From Kitasatospora sp. SUK 42 (GTDB taxonomy: Bacteria; Actinomycetota; Actinomycetes; Streptomycetales; Streptomycetaceae), in contig NZ_LFMD02000003.1 of the NCBI RefSeq assembly GCF_015776785.2, positions 769,798 through 833,797 on the forward strand: a DNA stretch of 64,000 bases, read 5' to 3'. Below, one piece after another: positions 35,065 to 43,885 of this stretch. The notes under the pieces are model-generated. The model saw only the letters and a program-made list of their open reading frames with translations, was not told where the DNA came from and searched no databases. The translations under genes were made by a program, and so were the position numbers. Position 1 is the first letter of the stretch. Every line of letters starts with the position of its first letter.

Positions 35065-36624
35065 ATGAGTGCAGTGAACGCCGCACCCGCCCGGCCGGCG
35101 GCGCCCGGCGGCGTCGGCGAGCTGGCGAGCTGGCTGATCCCCGACTGGGAGCTGAAGCCGGATTCGATCGACGCGGTGGAGAAGCTCCCCTCCTTCGCGA
35201 GCAAGCTCCACGAGTGCGAGCGGGTCTGCCAGTCGCCGTACAGCGAGGTGTCGCACGAGATCCAGGACGCCCTGGTGCTGCGCCGCCTCCAGCAGATGGT
35301 CAACACGGTGCTGCTCAACCCGCTCTGGCGCAGCCGTCTGTCGGGCGCCGGGATCAGCGAGGCGCCGCAGACGTACGAGGAGTGGCAGCGGATCCCGCTG
35401 TCGGACAAGGACACCCAGCGCGACTTCTTCATGGACTCGCGCCCGGGCATGGTGGTGCCGCTGGAGCGCGGCGGGTTCGAGATCGTGGCCAGTGGCGGCA
35501 CCAGCGGCGGGAAGCCCCTGGAGACGGTCTACTCGCTGCGGGAGCTGCGGGACACCTACGAGGTCGCCGGCCGGTTCATGGGCGCCTACCAACTGGACGG
35601 GTACCTGCGGAGCAGCGACCCCAAGTGGCTGTACACCACGCTCGCGGACTACCAGATGTGGAGCAGCGGCACCATGGTGGGCGGCGTGCTGGCCCAGGTG
35701 CCGGGCGTCAACTACATCGGCGCGGGCCCGGTCACCGCCCCGGTGCTGGAGCACATGTTCTCGTACCCGGGCCCGAAGGCGCTGATGGGGATCACCGCGG
35801 GCATCGCGATCCTCAGCGAGCTCGGCGCGGGCATGAGCCGGGAGGCCAAGGAGAGCTTCCGGGTGGCGCTGTACGGGAGCGGGGTGCTGCCGCAGCGCAA
35901 GCGGGCGGAGCTCAAGGCGATGTACCCGAACCTGGCGATCCTCAGCTACTTCGCCGCCACCCAGGCGGAGACCATCGGGCTGCAGCTGACGGAGGAGTCC
36001 CCCTACCTGGCGGCCGTTCCCGGGCTGCACCTGGTGGAGATCGTCGACTCCCAGGGCCGCTGGGTCGCCGAGGGCGAGGAGGGCGAGCTGGTCGTCACCC
36101 GGCTGCACGCGCACGAGGCGCCGCTGCTGCGGCTGAAGCTGGGCGACCGGATGATCCGCCGCCCGAGGCTGGACGGGCCGGGGCTCAAGGCCGGCCAGTT
36201 CGAGTTCGCCGGCCGCACCGGGGACATCCTGCACCTGAACGACAGCCAGTACTCGGCCCCGCGCGCCTACGAGGCCCTGCGGGAGGACCTGGACAAGGCC
36301 GTGGCGGTGGACCTGGACGTGGTGGCCCACGAGATCCAGTTCGTGAACCACCGCGAGGGCAAGACCATCACGCTGCTGGCCTCGGTCGACGACGCCGCGG
36401 GGCTGACGTACCGGCTGGACACCGCGCTCGGCCCGTACGGGGTCCAGCACGTCTTCGTGAACTCGCTGCCCCGCTCGCTCTCGCTGTTCAACCAGGGCGA
36501 GGCCAACCCCGCCTCGATCGAGAAGACCGGGTACCGGTTCCTGATCAAGTTCGTGCCCAGGGCGTCCGCGGAGATCGAGCGGACCTCGGTCGGCAAGGTG
36601 CCCCTGGTGCGCGACCGGGGCTAG
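35065..36624 (+). CDS. PaaK-like adenylate-forming enzyme
   Basis: A 519-residue protein of the phenylacetate-CoA ligase (PaaK) class. Features are VASGGTSGGKPLE (the phosphate-binding loop, normally SSGTTGxPK), a segment YFAATQAETIGLQ where the family has (Y/F)G.TE, RLKLGDRM (ribose-binding Asp/Arg) and FAGRTGDILHLND at the hinge. It should activate a carboxylic acid as acyl-adenylate, then pass it to CoA or an amine. No carrier protein is encoded nearby. The ATG follows GAGGAA. With the decarboxylase 61 bases upstream it could make an amide or thioester; product unknown. Confidence 0.78.
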   Translation: MSAVNAAPARPAAPGGVGELASWLIPDWELKPDSIDAVEKLPSFASKLHECERVCQSPYSEVSHEIQDALVLRRLQQMVNTVLLNPLWRSRLSGAGISEAPQTYEEWQRIPLSDKDTQRDFFMDSRPGMVVPLERGGFEIVASGGTSGGKPLETVYSLRELRDTYEVAGRFMGAYQLDGYLRSSDPKWLYTTLADYQMWSSGTMVGGVLAQVPGVNYIGAGPVTAPVLEHMFSYPGPKALMGITAGIAILSELGAGMSREAKESFRVALYGSGVLPQRKRAELKAMYPNLAILSYFAATQAETIGLQLTEESPYLAAVPGLHLVEIVDSQGRWVAEGEEGELVVTRLHAHEAPLLRLKLGDRMIRRPRLDGPGLKAGQFEFAGRTGDILHLNDSQYSAPRAYEALREDLDKAVAVDLDVVAHEIQFVNHREGKTITLLASVDDAAGLTYRLDTALGPYGVQHVFVNSLPRSLSLFNQGEANPASIEKTGYRFLIKFVPRASAEIERTSVGKVPLVRDRG

Positions 36625-36701
36625 GGCCCATTCGGCCCAGCAGAACCAGCAGGACGGCACAACTGCCGCTCCAGTACGTGGTTTTGAGGAATGGAGTGAG
36701 T

Positions 36702-37238
36702 ATGAAACCGCAAGTGAACATCGCCGTCGTGGTGGATGTGATCGGCGCGCTCTCGGACAAGTCGCTGCAGAACGGCAACCTCTGCCTGATCGACGACGGG
36801 TCGTTCGACAGCAGGGGCCAGGGGACGCCGGAACTGGTCACCGTGGTGGTGCCCGGCCAGGTGGTCCAGTGGTCCGCCCTGGCGGTCGACCTGCAGACCC
36901 CCGTCGAGATCAGGAGCATCAGCTTCCTCCCGGCGGGCGGGGGCCCGGCCGCGCCCGAGTACGGCGTCGACCACGGCCCGGCGGGCGCTCCCGCTCTCGG
37001 CGACGGCACGGACGGCGGCCTGGGCGGCGCGGCGGAGGGCGCGGCCGGCGGCCTGGCCGGCGCGGCACCGGCCGGCCACCAGCTGGAGAGCGGACAGCTG
37101 GACCTCAACGTCTGGTCCGGCGTCGTGCCGCCGTACCTGACGCCCGGGGTGCCGTACCGGTACCGGCTGGAGCTCCAGATGTACGAGGGCGACCACAGCG
37201 TGCTGCACGTCGACTCGCCCGCGCTGATGTGCCTGTAG
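36702..37238 (+). CDS. PixA/AidA-like protein 1 (Gly/Ala-rich insert)
   Basis: A 178-residue soluble protein, no signal peptide. It shares with the next three genes a pattern: N-terminal strand ending in VVDV, a GNLCLIDD-type turn, the block RGQGTPELVTVVVPGQVVQW, and a C-terminal WSGVV ... PYRYRLELQ strand pair ending in SPALMCL. This matches the PixA/AidA inclusion-body family (Xenorhabdus PixA, Burkholderia and Ralstonia AidA). A flexible Gly/Ala/Pro insert of about 50 residues splits the domain. GGAG precedes the ATG. Family assignment is by pattern only; function of the family is poorly known. Confidence 0.65.
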   Translation: MKPQVNIAVVVDVIGALSDKSLQNGNLCLIDDGSFDSRGQGTPELVTVVVPGQVVQWSALAVDLQTPVEIRSISFLPAGGGPAAPEYGVDHGPAGAPALGDGTDGGLGGAAEGAAGGLAGAAPAGHQLESGQLDLNVWSGVVPPYLTPGVPYRYRLELQMYEGDHSVLHVDSPALMCL

Positions 37239-37266
37239 GCGGAACACCGACAAGGAGGGTGGGCAC

Positions 37267-38067
37267 ATGGCCCAACAACTGGCGATCATCGTGCTCGTGG
37301 ACGTCGGCAACGCGCTGGAGTCCCGGACGCTGACCGGCAACACCTATCTGTTCGACAACATGAAGCTCCAGGGCTCCCTGAACCAGGGCACCGGCGAGCT
37401 GGTCACCGCGGTCAACGGCGCCTACTGGAGCGACGGTTCGCAGGCCGGCGAGCAGGTCCTCAACTGGCTGCCGTACAGCCTCGGTTCGATCCCGCCGACA
37501 GTGCCCCGCGGCTACCACGCCGCCCGGACGCGGCAGGCCGAGAAGGACGCGCTGGCGGAGCTGGCGGACCTGGCCGGCAAGCCCGGGGTGGCGGCGAACG
37601 GCGACACCGAGGCGGCGCTCGCCCGGATCCACAAGACCGTCGGCACCAAGGTCAGGACCACCTCGCGCACCCGCGCCCTCTCCGGGCACCGGGTCCTGGA
37701 CGTCACGGGCAACATGGTCTCCGACCACGGCCAGGACACGCACAGCTACCCGGCCCCGGTGATCACCGACATCTTCGGCGACGCGGTGGACGAGAAGGTC
37801 ATCTACCCGGCCGAGTACGGCTCCCCGGACCTGGTGACCGACGGCTGGTACTGGTCGGCGACGGTCGACACCTCCCGGCCCGGGACCTACAGCTACAAGA
37901 TGCGGATCCAGCTCCACGAGCTGATCCAGCGGTCGGGCGAGTGGACCTGGGAGCCGGTCAACCTCACCTGCGAGTCGAAGCTCCGGATCACCGCGGACCC
38001 CAAGCGGAACGGCTTCACGGGCGCGGGCATGGGCTACCTGCCGATCGCCCCGGCCAACTTCGCCTGA
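37267..38067 (+). CDS. PixA/AidA-like protein 2 (helical insert)
   Basis: A 266-residue soluble protein. It begins with the family strand IIVLVDVGNALESR, the turn GNTYLFDN, the block NQGTGELVTAV and LNW. It then carries an insert of about 80 residues, mainly helical and charged (TRQAEKDALAELADLAG), before the C-terminal half (WYWSATVDTSRPGTYSYKMR). An AAGGAGG site precedes the ATG and the gene follows the previous one by 28 bases. Longer than typical PixA proteins (about 170-190); the insert is the main novelty. Confidence 0.62.
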   Translation: MAQQLAIIVLVDVGNALESRTLTGNTYLFDNMKLQGSLNQGTGELVTAVNGAYWSDGSQAGEQVLNWLPYSLGSIPPTVPRGYHAARTRQAEKDALAELADLAGKPGVAANGDTEAALARIHKTVGTKVRTTSRTRALSGHRVLDVTGNMVSDHGQDTHSYPAPVITDIFGDAVDEKVIYPAEYGSPDLVTDGWYWSATVDTSRPGTYSYKMRIQLHELIQRSGEWTWEPVNLTCESKLRITADPKRNGFTGAGMGYLPIAPANFA

Positions 38068-38099
38068 GCCCCTGATCCAGTAACGACGAGGAGGAGTAG

Positions 38100-38546
38100 A
38101 TGACCACCAAGCCACGGCAGAAGACGACGCCGAAGCGCCCGATCTCGATCACCGCGGTGGTGGACTGCGTGGGCATGCTGGCGGCCCAGAACACCCACGG
38201 CCACCTGTACCTGTACGACACCAACAAGACCGGCGGGTCCACCGGGTTCGGCACCGAGGAACTGAGGACCACCGTCAAGGCCGGCGACCAGCTGCTCTGG
38301 AACGTGCTGGCGCTCGAATGCGAGGCCTTCGTGGCCATCGACGGGATCGAGATCGACCACGAGGTGTGCGAGCCGGTCCGGAAGGTGTACCCCGGCACCG
38401 ACGTCGCCTACTGGACCGGAACGGTGAAGAAGGACCAGGCGTCCCCGGTGCCGTACCGGATCAGGTTCCGACTGGGCACGCAGGTCGAGCCGATCACCAC
38501 CACCCTGTCGCCCGTCCTGGTCGGCCGGGCGACCGGACAGCTCTGA
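38100..38546 (+). CDS. PixA/AidA-like protein 3 (minimal form)
   Basis: A 148-residue soluble protein and the most compact of the four. A basic N-terminal tail (TTKPRQKTTPKRP) precedes the strand ISITAVVDCVGML, the turn GHLYLYDTNK, the block GFGTEELRTTVKAGDQLLW and the strand pair VAYWTGTVKK ... VPYRIRFRLG. Translation is served by GAGGAGGAG. It contains no large insert, so it defines the core domain of the set. Confidence 0.65.
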   Translation: MTTKPRQKTTPKRPISITAVVDCVGMLAAQNTHGHLYLYDTNKTGGSTGFGTEELRTTVKAGDQLLWNVLALECEAFVAIDGIEIDHEVCEPVRKVYPGTDVAYWTGTVKKDQASPVPYRIRFRLGTQVEPITTTLSPVLVGRATGQL

Positions 38547-38563
38547 GCAGCGGAGGAGGAACC

Positions 38564-39118
38564 TTGACAACCAGCATTCGCAGCACCGAGCCGGAGAAGC
38601 AGAACGCCGGGCAGCTGAACTCGGTACAGCTCAACATCGTCACGTTCGTGAACATGGAGCGGGCCACGGCGAACCGCTCGCTCAACGACGCGATGTACAT
38701 GATCGACAACAGCGTCGGCGGCTCGGGCCAGGGCACCCGGCAGCTGGAGACGGTCTGCAAGCAGGGCCAGGTACTGAACTGGATCATCCGCCCGCTCGAC
38801 ATGGAGCGGCGGCTGGACGGCACCTGGCCGCCCATGCCCAAGATCAACAACATCGTGGTCCTCGACACCGAACTCGGTGACGAGGAGGACGTGGCCGAGC
38901 GAAAGCTCTTCACCGAGCTCAAGATCTACGGCATGCCCGACCGGATGCGCTCCCCCCTGACCCCGGTCTACTACTACTGGGCCGGCACCGTCCTGAGCAC
39001 CGCCAAGCCCGGCCTGTACCGCTACCGGCTCGTCATCGAGCTGGAGCAGGAGGGCACCAAGGAGAAGCTCTACCTCAACACCACCGACCACCCCGCCCTG
39101 CGGGTGATCGAGGTCTGA
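38564..39118 (+). CDS. PixA/AidA-like protein 4
   Basis: A 184-residue soluble protein starting with TTG four bases after GGAGGAGGA; no ATG or GTG would keep the first strand. Domain landmarks are VQLNIVTFVNMERATANRSL, DAMYMIDNSVGGSGQGTRQL, QGQVLNWIIRPLD, then YYYWAGTVLSTAKPGLYRYR and a closing DHPALRVIEV. The SGQGT block is the best match to PixA/AidA proteins. Last gene of the operon; a perfect terminator follows 20 bases later. Confidence 0.65.
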   Translation: MTTSIRSTEPEKQNAGQLNSVQLNIVTFVNMERATANRSLNDAMYMIDNSVGGSGQGTRQLETVCKQGQVLNWIIRPLDMERRLDGTWPPMPKINNIVVLDTELGDEEDVAERKLFTELKIYGMPDRMRSPLTPVYYYWAGTVLSTAKPGLYRYRLVIELEQEGTKEKLYLNTTDHPALRVIEV

Positions 39119-39137
39119 CCCCGGCCCCGACGCCGAA

Positions 39138-39182
39138 GGAGCCCGGTGTTCCCGACCACCACGGTCGGGAACACCGGGCTCC
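39138..39182 (+). terminator. Terminator of the decarboxylase/PixA-like operon
   Basis: A perfect 20-bp stem (GGAGCCCGGTGTTCCCGACC with its complement) around a 5-base loop. One of the strongest hairpins in the window. Confidence 0.92.
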
Positions 39183-39187
39183 CTGTC

Positions 39188-39230
39188 GTGGGCGCGGACG
39201 GTTCCGAACCGCCGACATCTGCTTTGTAAG
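39188..39230. repeat. Duplicated tRNA-Val 3' end (att site, distal copy)
   Basis: Copies the tRNA-Val sequence from the anticodon loop to one base past its 3' end, differing at one T-loop base. It cannot be a tRNA because the 5' half is missing. Marks the far boundary of the island. Confidence 0.88.
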
Positions 39231-39659
39231 TTCGATCGGGTGGTGTCCGTAGCTGCGCACGCCCGTGATCGCGGCCCGGCAGCGATCCACCCGTGCGCTG
39301 GCAGGGCTGTCGGTGTCCGCGGCCGTTGATGTCGGAAGCTGATGTCGGGCCAGCGGGCCAACTCTGCGGCCCGGCCGTCCAGAGCCCAAAGAGACCGACA
39401 CTGCGGCACCAGATCTGCGGGCAGAGTATGCGGACACGAGAGTCTGCCATCCAGAGAAAATCCGACAGGCAGCCAGCACCCACCACCCAAAGAACTTGTC
39501 GATGCACATTCAGGCTTACCTTGGAGTACAGACAAGTAGGCTTCTCGACAGTCGGCTTCGCTGGTGCATGCCCCAGCGATCTGCTCCACCCATAACCGCG
39601 TCCAGAGCAACTTGTCGAAACGTCACCCGCAGCATCCCCACTTACGCCATACTGCGCAC

Positions 39660-41678
39660 ATGAAATTCGATCTCTCCAGGCTGGGCCCGCGCGAGTTTGA
39701 GAACCTCTCTCAAGCGCTTGCCATCGCCGAGTTCGGTTCGACGCTTGCGATCTTCGGCCCCGGGCCCGATGGAGGGCGAGAAGCAACCTTCGAGGGTGAG
39801 TTAACGTTCGGCACAAACGGGCCGACATGGAGGGGCTATTCAGTACTTCAGGCTAAGTACTGCGAGACGCCGACGACGCCCAAGAAAGATGCCACATGGC
39901 TAATCAATCAGATCCGCGAGGAAATGAAGTCGTGGAAGCTATCTGTTCGACGCACAAGAAAACCAGACTATATTCTTTTTATCACCAATGTCGGCCTCTC
40001 TGGAGTTCCGCACACAGGAGGTCTTGATCGAGTAGCAAAAGAGCTTGACTCACAGTGCGCGGCAATGGGGATAAAGGGCTGGCACGTCTGGCACCTGGAA
40101 ACAATCGGACGACTGCTTGATAAGCACTCGTCGATCCGCACAAGCTATGCGTCATGGGTCCTGCCCGGAGACATCCTATCGGAGCTTTACTCAAACCTCA
40201 CCGGCCGAAAGAAAGAGGTAGGAAAAGCGCTGCAGCGCTATCTCGCCAAAGAGCTCCGTCGAGACCTCCACGTAAACCTCGACCAAGCAGGATCCGCTGA
40301 CGACCTGCAAATTCCCCTAGCTGATGTGTTCATCGATCTTCCGATTGGTCCGCCGGGCGATCACTACTCCCGCGATACACAAGGAGTTCTCCGAACTCTA
40401 GTTTCTGTATGCGACAGGAAAGCGTCAAAGTCCGCTGGTAGCCCCTCTAAGGCTCGGCAGAGCCGCTTTGTGCTAGTAGGAGGTCCCGGGCAAGGAAAGA
40501 GCACGGCTAGCCAGTTTCTCTGCCAGCTGTTCAGGGCAAAGCTCACCGCAGAAACGCCGGCAGGACGTACTGCGGAGGTACAGAAAGCCATTGACGTCAT
40601 CTCCGAACACGCGGGGCGAGAAGGGCTCGCGCCGCGTGCTCATCGATGGCCGGTGAAAATTCCTCTAACACACTTGGCAGATGATCTGGCACATGGGCGC
40701 TCCAAGTCAATTCTGCAGTTCATCGCATCCCGGGTGGCTGACGCGTCCGACGTAAACGTAAATGCGCAAGATCTCCGCGAATGGCTTGGCTCATTTCCGT
40801 GGCTGGTGCTGCTTGACGGACTTGACGAAGTGCCGATCTCTAGCAATAGGGATCAGGTCATGGCCGCCGTGGCCGAGTTCATGATGGATGTTGAAGAGCT
40901 AGCGGCAGACGTCGTGACCGTCGCTACTACCAGACCCCAGGGCTACACCGATGAGTTCTCTCCAGCCCACTATTCACATCTAGAGTTGAAGCCTCTGAAT
41001 AGACAGCAAGCCCTGCATTACGGCAGGAAACTTGCTAAAGCCAGGCACAGCGCCCAGTCTGACCGCACAGAGCGCCTCATGAATCGCCTGAGTCAAGCCG
41101 CCGACGAAGCTTCAACAGCGAGGCTTATGTCGTCGCCGCTCCAAGTTACAATTATGGCCGTCCTTCTGGATCGAATGGGAAAGGCCCCGAAGGACAGGTA
41201 TACGCTCTTCAAGGATTACTATCGAGTAATCTATGAACGCGAACTTGAAAAAGAAGGGCCGTCAACCAACCTCCTTCGAGACCATCGCGCTGACATCGAC
41301 ACAATTCATGCAGACGTGGGACTGCTACTTCAAACGCGTAGCGAGCGGTCCGGAGATACGGAATCTCGAATTGAGATGGGAGAATTTGGCACTATAATTC
41401 GGCGCCGCCTGGAGGGCGAAGGGCATTCAGGGGCCCAACTTGAAGCACTTGCCAATTCGATCAGCCTCGCGGCCACAGACCGCCTTGTGTTTCTCGTGCC
41501 GTCCCGCGCCGGCGAAGTAGGCTTTGAAATTCGGTCGCTTCAGGAGTTCTGGGCCGCAGATGCCTTGATGTCCGGAACCGACGATGATCTCCGGGCTCGG
41601 CTGCGCGCTATCTGCGCAAGCGCCCATTGGCGCAACGTTTTTCTGTTTGCCATAGGCCAACAGCTACATCGCACATGA
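39660..41678 (+). CDS. NACHT NTPase with N-terminal PD-(D/E)XK-like nuclease domain, N-terminal piece
   Basis: A 672-residue frame. Residues 1-150 resemble a Mrr-type nuclease: D37-GGR-E41 and Q64-A-K66 fit the PD-(D/E)XK core. The NTPase follows: Walker A GGPGQGKST at residues 274-282, and WLVLLDGLDEV with D386, the NACHT-type Walker B. RLMSSPLQVTIMAVLLDRMG and FEIRSLQEFWAADAL are the winged-helix parts typical of NACHT/STAND proteins. Such bacterial proteins act in antiphage defence. A CATACT box 7 bases before the ATG and lack of a ribosome site suggest a leaderless mRNA. The frame ends by a shift; the continuation is the next gene. Contains TTA (39801). Confidence 0.78.
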   Translation: MKFDLSRLGPREFENLSQALAIAEFGSTLAIFGPGPDGGREATFEGELTFGTNGPTWRGYSVLQAKYCETPTTPKKDATWLINQIREEMKSWKLSVRRTRKPDYILFITNVGLSGVPHTGGLDRVAKELDSQCAAMGIKGWHVWHLETIGRLLDKHSSIRTSYASWVLPGDILSELYSNLTGRKKEVGKALQRYLAKELRRDLHVNLDQAGSADDLQIPLADVFIDLPIGPPGDHYSRDTQGVLRTLVSVCDRKASKSAGSPSKARQSRFVLVGGPGQGKSTASQFLCQLFRAKLTAETPAGRTAEVQKAIDVISEHAGREGLAPRAHRWPVKIPLTHLADDLAHGRSKSILQFIASRVADASDVNVNAQDLREWLGSFPWLVLLDGLDEVPISSNRDQVMAAVAEFMMDVEELAADVVTVATTRPQGYTDEFSPAHYSHLELKPLNRQQALHYGRKLAKARHSAQSDRTERLMNRLSQAADEASTARLMSSPLQVTIMAVLLDRMGKAPKDRYTLFKDYYRVIYERELEKEGPSTNLLRDHRADIDTIHADVGLLLQTRSERSGDTESRIEMGEFGTIIRRRLEGEGHSGAQLEALANSISLAATDRLVFLVPSRAGEVGFEIRSLQEFWAADALMSGTDDDLRARLRAICASAHWRNVFLFAIGQQLHRT

Positions 41679-41742
41679 GGATGCCCCAACTCGTCGCCTC
41701 CTTCTGGGATCTCGACTTTCCATTCATATCCTGACAGACGGA

Positions 41743-43458
41743 ATGGTCAAGTCCCCTAAGCATGAGTCCGTCCTAGTCGATCTAGCACTTAGCCTAATGT
41801 CGCACCCTGCGGTCAAGGAGCTCGAAGAGCTGGCTCCGTCCCTTAGCGAGACCGGGCGAAATATCGCGCGAGAGTACGTCGACAGATGGGTGCATGAGGG
41901 GCGCAGAGTGACTGAAGCCCTCCTTGCGTTCCTAGCAACTCTTGCCGGCTTGGGAGACTCATGGGCTTCGCAACGTCTAGAAGCTCTATATACCTCGGGC
42001 GGCTCCGAGATTCGTAAAAAGTTCCTCGCACTCGGATTCGAGATGGGCTCCACCGAAATGCTTAGCATTTCTGCAAATCATCTTCTTGAAGTTCCGATCA
42101 GCGAAATTCGCCTTCTAATGGCCGGACGATGGAGGCGGGAGCTGACGCATAGCCTCTCTCTTCCCGGCGTCCCGGACTGGTTCTGCCGAATTACGACTGC
42201 TATCGAATCACACCGGGTAGTGGATGAACAGTCGCATCCGTCGGCCGACCTCGGGATTGTGCGTATTGGACTCCACGTCTCTCGAATCGGCGAGAACGAG
42301 ATCTGGGATTCTATGGACGTGACCGGGATTCCGGCAGATCACTGGATTTCAAAAGTCCATCAGTTCTCTTCTAGTCCATCGACTGCATCATTGGCGGCTG
42401 CGGCAAGCGCCGTAGATGAAGCTGGAGCCAATTTGCGACTCGACTCCCCGCTTTTCCCATGGCCAGTCGCAGCAGCACTTCAGAGCCTTGACTCAGGCAC
42501 AGTCACGCACGAGGACCTTTCGAAACCGTCGATCGTCGGAGATCTCCAGGCGTGGCGCAGTATTGAGGCATCCTGGACTGGGATCCTTGGCTTCAAGGAG
42601 CTTACCGGAGACTTGGCGGATAGCATCCAGGGAAGCCATTCATTCCTACCCTACGCAGCTGCTTCCGGGCGCTTCGTCGGGAACTGGTCCGATGAAAGCA
42701 GCTCGCAGTGGATATCCACTCCTTGCGACGCCATTTCCGAGTGCCGGAGTAATGTCAGCCGCGCCGGGCTTGCGCACCTCATCTTGACGGTGGCGGTTCA
42801 CGGACGGAGGCATGATAAAGTTCCGAAGGAGGAGATTCAATACCTCAAAACACTAACCGAATATTCCCTAGCCCATGAAGGTTCTGCAGAACTGGGTTGG
42901 CTTAGCAGGCTGAAGTCCCTCGACGATGAGACTGTTCTCTGGCTCGACCATGTTGGCAAGAAAGCAGCCGGACGGATTTGGCTTTTCAGAGCGCCAGCCG
43001 CAGCATTCCGCGCCTGGGTGTCAGATTTCTCACTCACCGGACTTGGAGCGATTCTGTGTTCTGCGGACCTCTCCTCGCTGAACAGGACTGCGCAGGGGAA
43101 GGTTCGACGTGAATGGAAAGATGTTAGGGCTGGAATTATCAGCGACGCCCGGCGGTGCGCTTTGGCCAGCTTGGCAATCTCATCATTTGCGCCCTGCGCT
43201 GATATGGATGACTGGCGCGACCGTTTGTCTGCCCTTGCCGGTGGAGTAAGGGTCGGAGCATTTCAGCCCGATGAGGTGGTTGGGCAGATACATCTATCCC
43301 ATGATCCTCTGCAGCAGAAACTGATCCTTGCGTTCCTCGATTCGCTGGACGGCGCCGACGGCCTAAAATACGACGTATGGGAAAGGGCGTATGAACGACT
43401 CGTCAGCGACCAGATCAGCGTTCTAACGAACATTGACTTCGCCAGCACCAGGGTTTGA
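41743..43458 (+). CDS. C-terminal piece of the NACHT protein (frame-shifted)
   Basis: The +1 frame is open from 41656 and overlaps the end of the previous frame; it reads ANSYIAHEDAPTRRLLLGSR into this gene without a stop. The ATG given would yield 571 residues but has no ribosome site, and the open region before it reads as protein. The sequence is helical-repeat-like (for example VTEALLAFLATLAGLGDSWA), as expected of the sensor half of a NACHT/STAND protein. I infer a single original gene of about 1,265 residues broken by one indel, unless programmed frameshifting or a sequence error is responsible. Confidence 0.65.
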   Translation: MVKSPKHESVLVDLALSLMSHPAVKELEELAPSLSETGRNIAREYVDRWVHEGRRVTEALLAFLATLAGLGDSWASQRLEALYTSGGSEIRKKFLALGFEMGSTEMLSISANHLLEVPISEIRLLMAGRWRRELTHSLSLPGVPDWFCRITTAIESHRVVDEQSHPSADLGIVRIGLHVSRIGENEIWDSMDVTGIPADHWISKVHQFSSSPSTASLAAAASAVDEAGANLRLDSPLFPWPVAAALQSLDSGTVTHEDLSKPSIVGDLQAWRSIEASWTGILGFKELTGDLADSIQGSHSFLPYAAASGRFVGNWSDESSSQWISTPCDAISECRSNVSRAGLAHLILTVAVHGRRHDKVPKEEIQYLKTLTEYSLAHEGSAELGWLSRLKSLDDETVLWLDHVGKKAAGRIWLFRAPAAAFRAWVSDFSLTGLGAILCSADLSSLNRTAQGKVRREWKDVRAGIISDARRCALASLAISSFAPCADMDDWRDRLSALAGGVRVGAFQPDEVVGQIHLSHDPLQQKLILAFLDSLDGADGLKYDVWERAYERLVSDQISVLTNIDFASTRV

Positions 43459-43670
43459 GCGATACCTTGGAACCCATCTCGGGGTTGTCTGAATCTGCCA
43501 CGACAGCCCTGAGATGGTTCGGCTCTAGGGCGAGACGATGCCCGAGCATGCCTCGAATCTTATCCATCCCACCGTTGCCGATTGCACCCTCCGGTCGACG
43601 GGTGGACGGAACCGTCCAGCCTCAGGTCGATTGTCGGGACAGGTGAATGACCCCCTCCGCCCTGACTCGA

Positions 43671-43708
43671 AAGCGCCCCCACGCCGCGTGAGCGGCGTGG
43701 GGGCGCTT
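43671..43708 (+). terminator. Terminator after the NACHT cargo
   Basis: A perfect 17-bp stem starting AAGCGCCCCCACGCCGC with a GTGA tetraloop. Confidence 0.9.
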
Positions 43709-43819
43709 CCACGTTCGCGTCGCCCTGACCTGCAGGTTCCCCATGATCGTTTGGGGGGATTTTAGGAGGAGAACCCGTGTAGTGAGACTGTGCCGAGACC
43801 GTCTGAGACTGCGGTAGCG

Positions 43820-43863
43820 ACTGCGGCCCCGGTCGGGATCATGCTCCTGACCTGGGCCGCAGT
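43820..43863 (-). terminator. Hairpin downstream of tRNA-Val
   Basis: ACTGCGGCCC pairs with GGGCCGCAGT, and an inner stem GGTCGGGA / TCCTGACC continues it around a 6-base loop. It lies 23 bases past the 3' end of the leftward tRNA and can end its transcript. It lies inside the island, so it came with the element or was rebuilt. Confidence 0.65.
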
Positions 43864-43885
43864 GCGCGTTTCACCTGTTCACGGG

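Noticed and set aside
39188..39230. Second tRNA gene
   Set aside because: Only the 3' half is present; no acceptor 5' strand or D arm.
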